Shown here in pieces: positions 1-5,053 of a DNA stretch of 9,245 bases; the stretch's first letter is position 1; every line of letters begins with the position of its first letter. The stretch is from Candidatus Nanohaloarchaea archaeon (GTDB lineage: Archaea > EX4484-52 > GLR71). The notes under the pieces are model-generated. The model was not told the DNA's origin. It did not search any database and saw only the letters and a list, made by a program, of their open reading frames with translations. Both the position numbers and the translations under genes were made by a program. Location: contig DAOVWP010000019.1 in assembly GCA_030636615.1 (NCBI GenBank), forward strand, positions 1 through 9,245, given 5' to 3'.

Positions 1-1
1 A

Positions 2-1003
2 GATTCAAAGTCTAGAGTTATCTCTATTTCGATAGGAAGTAAGGGGGTTGTTTATGGGCTTGTGCTTCGTGGTTTGGCTGGATTTCTCAAGGAAAAGATT
101 TCCGGGCCTAAACATTTTGGAGCTGAGCTGGCAGATTATGCTAAAGCTTATGGTGTGAAAGGAATGATTCATACAGATGAGGATCTTTCTAAGTATGGAC
201 TTGAGCAAGAGTTTGGTGTACTGTGCAGAAAAGTCAGATCAAAGCCTGATGATCTTGTCCTCGTCATTGCAGGGCCGAAAAGTACTGTCGTTAAGGCAAT
301 AAATGCTGTTCATGAGCGAGCCCAGATACTTCTTAAGGGTGTGCCTGAAGAGACTAGAGTGCCTAATCATGTTGATGCAACATCATCATATGCGCGTCCA
401 CTTCCTGGCGGGGCAAGGATGTATCCTGAGACTGATGAGGTTGATATTGTTATTGATTCCAAGATGTTGTCTGCTTTTCAGAAATCTGTTCCGGAACTTC
501 TTGAGGATAAAGAAAAGAGGTATGTCTCTGAATTTGGTCTGAGTGAGCAGATTGCAAGGACTCTTGTGGATTCAGGTTATTGCTTGCTGTTTGAGAAGAT
601 GGTAAGTAAATATGGGAAAAAGTATGCAAAGAAGGTTGCTAACTTCTTTGTGAATGATTTGTCTGATCTTCGCTCAAGGGAGAAGATTGATACTGGAAAG
701 CTTCCTGATTCACTTTTTATAGATGTTTTTGGTTGTTATGTTGCAGGTAAGATTGTCTATGGGGCAGTTTTTGTCATAATTAAAGAATATGTTAAGTGTA
801 GTGAATCTGTTGCAACAATAATTCGTGATAAGGGGCTTAAGTGTTTGAGTAGATCTGATGCTGAAAAAGTTGTATGTAACATCGTTGCCACAAAGAAATT
901 GTTATCTTCCGGAGCAATTATGGGTATTGTAATGAAAGAGCTGAAAGGCAAGGTGGATGGTGTTGTTATTTCTGAGCTGGTCAGGAAGCATTGTAAGAAA
1001 TGA
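2..1003 (+). CDS. gatE: Glu-tRNA(Gln) amidotransferase subunit E, C-terminal half (partial)
   Basis: This is the 3' part of GatE, which with GatD converts Glu-tRNA(Gln) to Gln-tRNA(Gln) in the archaeal cytoplasm. The frame is open from base 2, so the GTG at 62 is internal and the gene enters from the left. About 333 residues are visible, against roughly 620 for the family. Family landmarks are the segment FGAELADYAK, the insert domain ending near KGVPEETR, and the hallmark run GGARMYPETD at about residues 136-145 of the visible part. After that comes the helical YqeY-like tail (residues about 160-330, including ARTLVDSGY and GKIVYGAVF) that contacts tRNA in GatDE structures. It ends in the basic run VRKHCKK before TGA. 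A tRNA-Gln(UUG) gene, the likely substrate, lies 5 kb away. Assignment is firm; no frameshift is seen. Confidence 0.95.
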   Translation, partial: DSKSRVISISIGSKGVVYGLVLRGLAGFLKEKISGPKHFGAELADYAKAYGVKGMIHTDEDLSKYGLEQEFGVLCRKVRSKPDDLVLVIAGPKSTVVKAINAVHERAQILLKGVPEETRVPNHVDATSSYARPLPGGARMYPETDEVDIVIDSKMLSAFQKSVPELLEDKEKRYVSEFGLSEQIARTLVDSGYCLLFEKMVSKYGKKYAKKVANFFVNDLSDLRSREKIDTGKLPDSLFIDVFGCYVAGKIVYGAVFVIIKEYVKCSESVATIIRDKGLKCLSRSDAEKVVCNIVATKKLLSSGAIMGIVMKELKGKVDGVVISELVRKHCKK

Positions 1004-1028
1004 TGCCTAATTTTGTTAGTGTGTTAAG

Positions 1029-1060
1029 TCCTTTTTTGGTTTGTTTTCTTTGTTATTTTT
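1029..1060 (+). terminator. T-tract terminator region after gatE
   Basis: Runs of six T (1032-1037) and five T (1056-1060) lie 28-57 bases after the gatE stop. Archaeal RNA polymerase terminates at such U-tracts without needing a hairpin. The + strand is T-rich in most spacers here, so the exact site is uncertain. Confidence 0.4.
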
Positions 1061-1063
1061 GAA

Positions 1064-1200
1064 CTGGTGCTAACTTAGGGGTTTTTTGTGGTTTTATTTT
1101 TTATTTTTTTAAAATTGATATCTTCTGGTGCTAACTTATTTGTATTGGATATTCTTGTTTGATCTGTGAATTTATTGGTTTTTGTTGGCTGGTGCTAACT
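1064..1200 (+). repeat. Three spaced direct repeats CTGGTGCTAACTT before the coiled-coil/winged-helix gene
   Basis: CTGGTGCTAACTT is exact at 1064-1076 and 1125-1137, and its first 12 bases recur at 1189-1200. Spacing is 61 and 64 bases, about six helical turns, so a bound protein would meet all three on roughly the same face. The array fills the spacer between gatE and the gene starting at 1251, and the last copy ends 50 bases before that start, just upstream of the likely TATA box. It could be an operator for that gene or part of a binding array. A weaker relative (TGGTGCTAAAA) occurs at 4432-4442. Confidence 0.75.
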
Positions 1201-1216
1201 CTTGTATTTTAAGAAG

Positions 1217-1225
1217 TTTTATTTA
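1217..1225 (+). promoter_or_regulatory. Candidate TATA box for the 297-residue gene
   Basis: TTTTATTTA is centred about 30 bases before the ATG at 1251, which would put transcription start at or within a few bases of the start codon. A second A/T run (1234-1243) is too close to serve that ATG. No Shine-Dalgarno sequence is visible, in line with a leaderless mRNA. Confidence 0.45.
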
Positions 1226-1250
1226 GTAGTTAAGCTAAATATATTACTGT

Positions 1251-2144
1251 ATGGTGTTTATTAGGGTTGTGCGCTGGATTGCAGGGGTTTTTGGTTCAGA
1301 TAGGGTTGATACTAGTAAAAGGTATGTAGAAAAGCCTGAGATGGATGAGATTGTTGAGGTTGTGCTTTCCGGTTTTAATGCGCTCAATTCACGAATGGCT
1401 GTAATATCTTCTGAATATAATAATTTTGCTCAAAAAGTTGATTTGAGACTTGATGGTGTGGAGTCGAGAGGGGATGATATGTTTATGCGGTTTGAAAGTC
1501 TCCAGAAGAGTTTTGATGATCTGGTTTCCGGTACTTCCTCTGTGGGTTCTGATGATATTGAAAGATTAAGGGAAATCTTTAATGATCGAATTGGTGATTT
1601 GGAAAAGCAGATGTCTTTAAATGTTGGTTCTTCTGATTCTTCTGCTGTTGTGACAAAAGAGGATTTGTTAGAGATCAATAAGTTGTTTGACGAGAAGTTG
1701 AAATCTGTTGAGTCTGGTGTGATGAGTAAAGTCAAAGATGAAATCAATTCTATTGGTGTCGGTTCTGACAGTGTTGCCACAAGGTCTGATAATGTTGCCA
1801 CAGAGTTATCACATACCTTAGTGTTACCACAACAAAAATCTATTGAGCATGTGACTATTGAAAAGCCTGTTGGAGTCATAAACACTGTTGTAACAGAGAA
1901 GTCGATCAAAGGTAAGCTTCCTGCTGCAATACTGCCTACATATAATATTCTATTGAATGCTGAGGTGAGGATATCTTATGCTGAGCTTGCGCAGAGGATT
2001 GGTAAGAAGGAGGCAACAGCCAGATCTTATGTAAATGATTTGCGTAAGTATGGTATTTCTATTGAAGAAGAATCCGGGTCTAATGGAAGGAAATTCATAC
2101 GGCTTTCTAAGAGGGCCAGGCAGGAACATATGATTCCTGAATGA
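1251..2144 (+). CDS. Coiled-coil protein with amphipathic N-terminus and C-terminal winged helix
   Basis: I do not recognise this 297-residue protein as a named family. Residues 1-15 (MVFIRVVRWIAGVFG) alternate bulky hydrophobic and basic residues like an amphipathic membrane-binding helix. Residues about 31-90 and 101-170 are charged and heptad-like (SLQKSFDDLV, IERLREIFNDRIGDLEKQM), suggesting coiled-coil oligomerisation. Residues about 171-220 look like a flexible linker. Residues 223-288 read as a winged helix: AELAQRIGKKEATARSYVNDLRKYG gives helix-turn-helix, split here as AELAQRIGKK and EATARSYVNDLRKYG, then a basic wing (SNGRKFIRL). Near-palindromic 10-base repeats lie inside the linker-coding DNA and downstream of the stop. 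I infer a membrane-tethered, multi-site DNA-binding protein; a simple autoregulator or a plasmid-type replication or partition protein are alternatives. Confidence 0.85.
   Translation: MVFIRVVRWIAGVFGSDRVDTSKRYVEKPEMDEIVEVVLSGFNALNSRMAVISSEYNNFAQKVDLRLDGVESRGDDMFMRFESLQKSFDDLVSGTSSVGSDDIERLREIFNDRIGDLEKQMSLNVGSSDSSAVVTKEDLLEINKLFDEKLKSVESGVMSKVKDEINSIGVGSDSVATRSDNVATELSHTLVLPQQKSIEHVTIEKPVGVINTVVTEKSIKGKLPAAILPTYNILLNAEVRISYAELAQRIGKKEATARSYVNDLRKYGISIEEESGSNGRKFIRLSKRARQEHMIPE
1772..1895 (+). repeat. TGTTGTAACA-family sites inside the coiled-coil/winged-helix gene
   Basis: Four copies of a 10-base near-palindrome lie in the linker-coding part: TGTTGCCACA at 1772-1781 and 1793-1802 (21 bases apart, two helical turns), TGTTACCACA at 1822-1831, and TGTTGTAACA at 1886-1895. 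A weaker copy, AGTTATCACA, is at 1804-1813. TGTTACCACA is the reverse complement of TGTGGTAACA, a variant found downstream on the + strand. They encode the repeated tetrapeptide SVAT/NVAT and adjoining residues, so the DNA repeat may constrain the protein sequence here. Confidence 0.7.
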
Positions 2145-2156
2145 TTTGTTGTATTT

Positions 2157-2238
2157 TGTTGTAACTGTGTTCCAACAGGGTTGTGTTGTAACATAACGTT
2201 TTTTTGATATTGTTGTAACAGAATTATCTGTGGTAACA
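2157..2238 (+). repeat. TGTTGTAACA cluster just after the winged-helix gene
   Basis: Five sites lie in 82 bases: TGTTGTAACT (2157-2166), TGTTCCAACA (2168-2177), TGTTGTAACA (2184-2193 and 2211-2220) and TGTGGTAACA (2229-2238). Start-to-start spacings are 11, 16, 27 and 18 bases. The cluster begins 13 bases after the stop of the gene for a winged-helix protein, the expected place for sites bound by that protein. A T-run at 2199-2205 inside it may also terminate that gene's transcript. Confidence 0.8.
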
Positions 2239-2248
2239 GTTTGTTATG

Positions 2249-2272
2249 TTATTATTATTATTATTATTATTT
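2249..2272 (+). repeat. ATT triplet microsatellite
   Basis: Seven uninterrupted ATT units occupy 2251-2271, directly after the second cluster of TGTTGTAACA sites. Such a tract is easily melted and prone to length change by slippage. Its position beside iteron-like sites is reminiscent of an origin's unwinding element, but nothing else here proves an origin. Confidence 0.8.
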
Positions 2273-2282
2273 TGTTTTTTGC

Positions 2283-2303
2283 TTAACTCTCACATTTGAG
2301 TGT
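2283..2303 (+). repeat. Hairpin repeat AACTCTCACATTTGAG, copy 1
   Basis: The 16-base unit lies at 2285-2300 with flanks that make a short stem (GCTTAA against TTGAGT, using G-U pairs if read as RNA) around the loop CTCTCACAT. The same loop and a perfect stem recur at copy 2, about 500 bases downstream. Confidence 0.6.
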
Positions 2304-2613
2304 TGTATTTTTGGATATTTCTATTTTTGAGTTGTTTTTCGTTTTTCTTTAGATCTGTCTGTTTAATAGGGGGTATTTTGTAAGAGTTTTGGTTGTTGTA
2401 TGAGTATATAGTTTTATATACATAGTTGAAGATATTTGTATCTTTGTATGTTGGTATAATATTATGTTTTGGGGGTGTTATAATTTTGTATTTATGTTTC
2501 ACTATATGTTTATAGTACTATATACAATTTATTAATCTTATTTGTGTTTGATTTGCTTGCTGTGTTTTAATGATCTGTGTGTGTGGTTCTCTTAATGCTG
2601 TTGTTTGTTGATA

Positions 2614-2628
2614 TAGGCACTATATAGC
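2614..2628 (+). repeat. GGCACTAT-TAGC element, copy 1
   Basis: GGCACTATATAGC (2616-2628) matches GGCACTATGTAGC at 4377-4389 in 12 of 13 bases, and both follow TA. Looser relatives are GGCACTATTGTAGC (3193-3206, in the 3' end of xerA) and GGCACTAAATAAGG (4271-4284). The two best copies bracket xerA. Function unknown; they could be recombinase or regulator sites. Confidence 0.5.
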
Positions 2629-2662
2629 ATATTTTGTTTGATTTGTAGTTTTTGTATGGCTC

Positions 2663-2723
2663 TGTTGTAACAGTGTTTTTTAGAGAAATGTTGTAACAGT
2701 GTGGTGTTTTTGCTGTGGTAACT
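2663..2723 (+). repeat. TGTTGTAACA cluster, distal
   Basis: TGTTGTAACA is exact at 2663-2672 and 2689-2698, with TGTGGTAACT at 2714-2723. Start-to-start spacings are 26 and 25 bases, a more regular array than the others. A further loose TGTTAC(AT)AAC overlaps the end (2723-2733). This is about 450 bases from the middle cluster and 425 bases before the 3' end of xerA. Confidence 0.75.
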
Positions 2724-2785
2724 GTTACATAACTGCAATTTTGTTATATACTCTGTGTTTTTAGTTTTGTTTTTAGCTGATTTTG

Positions 2786-2833
2786 CTCAACTCTCACATT
2801 TGAGCACTATACTATAGATTTTTGTGAGAGTTA
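2786..2833 (+). repeat. Hairpin repeat AACTCTCACATTTGAG, copy 2, with inverted half-copy
   Basis: TGCTCAA and TTGAGCA form a perfect 7-base inverted repeat around the loop CTCTCACAT; the 16-base unit itself is at 2789-2804. In addition AACTCTCACA (2789-2798) is exactly inverted by TGTGAGAGTT at 2823-2832, allowing a second, larger hairpin that excludes the first. A shortened direct copy (TAACTCTCACATTT) lies at 3121-3134, just before the xerA stop. The loop is kept unchanged while the stem bases vary, which suggests the structure or the loop matters. Confidence 0.6.
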
Positions 2834-3147
2834 GGTTTTTTTGAGATTTGTGTGTTTTGTATAGTTATATAGTTTTATAATTTTATTTATTTACTGTTAT
2901 ATACTTTTGTATTATTATAGTCTTGTTTACTTGTATTTGTATGTTTTTATATGTTTATAATATTATGTTTTCATAGTGCTCTCTATTTTTCAAAACTATG
3001 TTCTCTTTTTAATTAATAATACTAGGGTAATTGGTTAAAATGTTGTGAAAAGCGCAATTTTTAGGATTTTAAGCTTATTTTGCTCTTCTTTTTGGTATAG
3101 AGTTTTTGTGGGAAACTTTCTAACTCTCACATTTCTTTATGAATTTC

Positions 3148-4005
3148 TTAGAATTTCGTGTTTTCTTTAGTTTCTTCTTTTGCAAGCGGGTGGGCACTAT
3201 TGTAGCTTTTCTCCCTGAATTCATTGCTTATGTTGGTGTATATCTGGGTTGTTGTAAGGGATGAGTGTCCGAGAAGTTCTTTTATCACTACTATGTCTGC
3301 TTTGTTCTGCAGCAGATGGGTTGCGAAACTGTGCCGCAGGATATGGGGTGTCACTTCTTTGTCTATTCCTGCTTTGTTTCTGTATTTTTCTACGATACGC
3401 TGTATTGTTCTTGGGGTCAGGGGTTTATTTTCTTTGTTTTCAAAGATATGGGTCTTTGGTCTGTTCTGTTCAATATATGTTTTTATCATAATCTCCGTTT
3501 TTGGATCTATATAGATGATCCTATCTTTTGATCCCTTACCGGATCTTATGTGTATTCTTTGATCCTGTATGTCATTTATCCTGAGTTTTACAAGTTCTGA
3601 TACTCTTACGCCTGTTGAATATAGGACCCGTAATGTCAGGTGATCTCTCGTGTTTCCTGCGCATTCTAGGAGTCTTTTTACTTCTTCTATTGATAATACT
3701 GTGGGAAGTGTCTTTTCGACTTTGGGCAGTCTTATGTCATCTGCTGCCGGATTTTTAAGTGTTTTCAGAAATGTCTTTATTGCATTTGTTTTCATGGCCA
3801 TAGTCTTATTGCTGTTGTTTCTATCTTTTTTTAGATATATGAGATACTCTTTGATCTTAATCTCATCTATGTCTTTTGGATCTTTATTTACTCTTTTTAG
3901 CATATCTTCAACAGTTAACCTATATGTTTTGATTGTATTTTCACTATAACCTAATAAGTTTAGCTCAAGTATGAAGTTTTTGAGTATTTTTGTGTTTTTA
4001 TCCAT
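3148..4005 (-). CDS. xerA: XerA-type tyrosine recombinase
   Basis: This site-specific recombinase of 285 residues matches the usual length of archaeal XerA, which resolves chromosome dimers at dif. The N-terminal SAM-like core-binding domain spans about residues 5-90 (LLGYSENTIKTY). The catalytic domain has the full set: Arg144 (GVRVSEL), Lys157 (GKGSKDR), His221 and Arg224 (HILRH), His247 (LLGHSS) and nucleophile Tyr256 (TTQIYT). I chose the ATG at 4005-4003 because it is preceded by AAAGGTATC, resembling an archaeal ribosome site, and gives the family N-terminus. An upstream in-frame ATG at 4062 would add 19 residues whose codons fall in a dif-like palindrome. A long AT-rich spacer follows its stop. 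A recombinase of an integrated element is the alternative to the chromosomal enzyme. Confidence 0.93.
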   Translation of the reverse strand: MDKNTKILKNFILELNLLGYSENTIKTYRLTVEDMLKRVNKDPKDIDEIKIKEYLIYLKKDRNNSNKTMAMKTNAIKTFLKTLKNPAADDIRLPKVEKTLPTVLSIEEVKRLLECAGNTRDHLTLRVLYSTGVRVSELVKLRINDIQDQRIHIRSGKGSKDRIIYIDPKTEIMIKTYIEQNRPKTHIFENKENKPLTPRTIQRIVEKYRNKAGIDKEVTPHILRHSFATHLLQNKADIVVIKELLGHSSLTTTQIYTNISNEFREKSYNSAHPLAKEETKENTKF

Positions 4006-4053
4006 ATTTCGATACCTTTTAATTTGTTTTGCTGCTATCGTTTTTAATGTTTT

Positions 4054-4081
4054 GTGTCGCATAATGGGGCTTATGCGACAT
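4054..4081. other. dif: dif-like XerA recombination site
   Basis: The site has two 11-base arms, GTGTCGCATAA (4054-4064) and TTATGCGACAT (4071-4081), around the 6-base centre TGGGGC. The inner 10 bases of each arm are perfect inverted repeats. This is the 11-6-11 plan of dif sites. From memory, the E. coli dif arms are GGTGCGCATAA and TTATGTTAAAT, giving 8 of 11 matches for each arm; the Pyrococcus abyssi centre TCGGCC shares four of six bases with this one. It lies 48 bases upstream of the xerA start. A transcriptional operator or leader hairpin is the alternative. Confidence 0.7.
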
Positions 4082-4449
4082 AATATGTGTTATTTTATGT
4101 GTTGTAGTATATATCTGTTTTTGTTGGTTTCTTTGTTATTTTTGGGTTTTTTATGTTGAGCACTTTTTTTGGTTTTTTAAATTTTTGTAGTCGTTAGGCA
4201 GCAGAGTTTTGTTTATTATCTATTATCTTAGAAAAGGTAAGATCATGTTGAATTTTATTGAACTATTTTAGGCACTAAATAAGGTGATATATTGTTGTTT
4301 TTTGTTTTAGTTTAAGAGTATGTGTGTGATTTTGGCTAAATGTTTTATGTGGGTTTTTGTGTTTGTTTTGTAGTTAGGCACTATGTAGCGTAGCAATAAA
4401 TTTAATCATGTGCTTTTTTTTGTCTTATTTATGGTGCTAAAATGGTTGA
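4082..4449. other. Gene-free spacer between the dif-like site and the winged-helix regulator
   Basis: About 370 bases without a credible gene. It contains the probable xerA promoter (TATA-like ATATATA near 4109-4116 when read on the - strand), GTTAGGCA at 4193-4200 and 4373-4380, the elements GGCACTAAATAAGG (4271-4284) and GGCACTATGTAGC (4377-4389), and an ATCTTA/TAAGAT inverted repeat around 4226-4243. The + strand again is T/G-rich. The 3' end of the winged-helix regulator begins at 4450. Confidence 0.6.
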
Positions 4450-4743
4450 TTAATTCTTCTTGAGCATCCTGGACAGCTCATCCAGATACTTTGCTGTTTC
4501 TTCTCCTTTTTTTGTCAGGACAATATGTTTGATGCGCCCGTTCTTGTTGAATTCGATCAGCTTGTGCTGTTCAAAGATGTTTAGAATCTTTACTGTGTGA
4601 GAATATGTACAGTCTGCAATCTTTGCCAGAATTGATGCATAAGTCTTTGAGGAGTCATTGGCTTTCATACCTAGCAATATTTTGACTGGTTTTGCGTGAA
4701 GAAATAAATTGTCAAGACTGTCTTCTGATTCCAAATACCCCAC
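4450..4743 (-). CDS. Small winged-helix transcriptional regulator, MarR/ArsR-like
   Basis: The 97-residue protein has one recognisable domain. Residues 17-85 give a helix (PVKILLGMK), helix-turn-helix (YASILAKIADCTYSHTVKIL), a linker helix (FEQHKLIEF) and a two-stranded wing (GRIKHIVLTKKG), followed by a final helix for dimerisation. The LTKKGEE segment after the wing is typical of MarR-like and PadR-like archaeal regulators. The start is GTG at 4743; a TATA-like element (4768-4779) would place transcription start within a few bases of it, so the mRNA is nearly leaderless. It has its own promoter and is separated by 100 bases from the operon upstream. Its target is unknown; the DUF835 operon and xerA are nearby candidates. 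Confidence 0.82.
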   Translation of the reverse strand: MGYLESEDSLDNLFLHAKPVKILLGMKANDSSKTYASILAKIADCTYSHTVKILNIFEQHKLIEFNKNGRIKHIVLTKKGEETAKYLDELSRMLKKN

Positions 4744-4767
4744 CTGATATTATTTAGATTTAACTGA

Positions 4768-4779
4768 TTTATATATTTA
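4768..4779 (-). promoter_or_regulatory. TATA box for the winged-helix regulator
   Basis: On the - strand TAAATATATAAA is centred about 30 bases before the GTG start at 4743, which predicts a leader of only a few bases. No Shine-Dalgarno sequence is clear apart from AGGTGG overlapping the start codon. Confidence 0.5.
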
Positions 4780-4843
4780 TTAGTATATACTTAAAAAGGT
4801 TTGTTTGGTTGTATATATTTCATTATATATATTATTGTGTGTG

Positions 4844-5047
4844 TTATTTACTTTCTTTGAGTTCCTGTTTCTTTATTTTTTTCTTTTTGTTTTCTTCTTC
4901 AATATATTTTATGACTTTACCCATATCAAAACTTTCCCTTTTGCCAAGATATTTGAGAACATGCTGTCTGGATTTTCCCTCATTCCATGTGTTTTCTACA
5001 AGGTACCAGTATTCGTGTCCTTTGATTGTTTTTTTTCTTAAAAACAT
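4844..5047 (-). CDS. Small basic protein with YLVE...RQHVLKYLGK motif
   Basis: This 67-residue protein starts at ATG 5047-5045, six bases after the stop of the DUF835 gene. A good ribosome site (GGTGA, read on the - strand at about 5065-5061) lies 10 bases before it, inside the end of that gene, so the two are translationally linked. The pattern KGHEYWYLVEN...GKSRQHVLKYLGK resembles the short N-terminal beta domain of IS4/IS1634-type transposases, which also occurs as free-standing small proteins in archaea. The C-terminal third is almost all Lys and Glu. No transposase catalytic domain follows, so it is either a domesticated nucleic-acid-binding module or an unrelated small protein. Function unknown. 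Confidence 0.75.
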   Translation of the reverse strand: MFLRKKTIKGHEYWYLVENTWNEGKSRQHVLKYLGKRESFDMGKVIKYIEEENKKKKIKKQELKESK

Positions 5048-5053
5048 CTTGTT

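Larger units (their letters stand above)
2145..3147. other. 1-kb gene-free, T/G-rich region with several repeat families
   Basis: No credible gene lies between the + strand gene ending at 2144 and the - strand xerA ending at 3148. The + strand is strongly T- and G-rich and poor in C. It carries two clusters of TGTTGTAACA-type sites, a seven-unit ATT tract (2251-2271), two hairpin-forming copies of AACTCTCACATTTGAG with an inverted and a shortened copy, and one copy of GGCACTATATAGC (2616-2628). The only sizeable open frame (- strand 2290-2502) is a low-complexity Lys/Asn/Tyr/Ile reading of A-rich DNA. The region could be a replication, segregation or recombination site, or carry untranslated RNA. 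Confidence 0.7.

Noticed and set aside
62..64. GTG as start of a 313-residue gene
   Set aside because: The frame is open to base 2 and the upstream residues fit GatE, so this GTG is an internal Val codon of a gene that begins before the window.
1430..1909. 159-residue - strand frame within the winged-helix gene
   Set aside because: The + strand frame has coherent coiled-coil and winged-helix architecture; this antisense frame is Ser/Thr-rich without structure.
2290..2502. 70-residue - strand open frame
   Set aside because: Its Lys/Asn/Tyr/Ile-rich, low-complexity translation is what A-rich DNA gives by chance. It has no domain pattern, and it overlaps hairpin copy 1.
1772..2723. CRISPR array
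   Set aside because: The repeats are only 10 bases, vary in sequence and spacing, lie partly in coding DNA, and no cas genes are present.
3224..3949. Several + strand open frames opposite xerA
   Set aside because: They are hydrophobic Phe/Leu/Cys-rich translations of the antisense of a clear recombinase gene, with no family pattern.
4006..4062. Longer xerA start at ATG 4062
   Set aside because: It would add 19 basic residues encoded partly by the dif-like palindrome. The ATG at 4005 has a ribosome site and gives the usual XerA length and N-terminus.
4245..4271. Eight-codon + strand frame after AAAAGGTAAGATC, a good ribosome-site match
   Set aside because: The same 13 bases precede the DUF835 gene, but here no gene lies downstream on the + strand to be controlled by a leader peptide, and the frame ends within a GGCACTA element. 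Probably chance.
2614..4390. xerA as an insertion sequence bounded by GGCACTAT elements
   Set aside because: The flanking elements are direct, not inverted, and no target-site duplication is visible. XerA has the length and motifs of the chromosomal enzyme.
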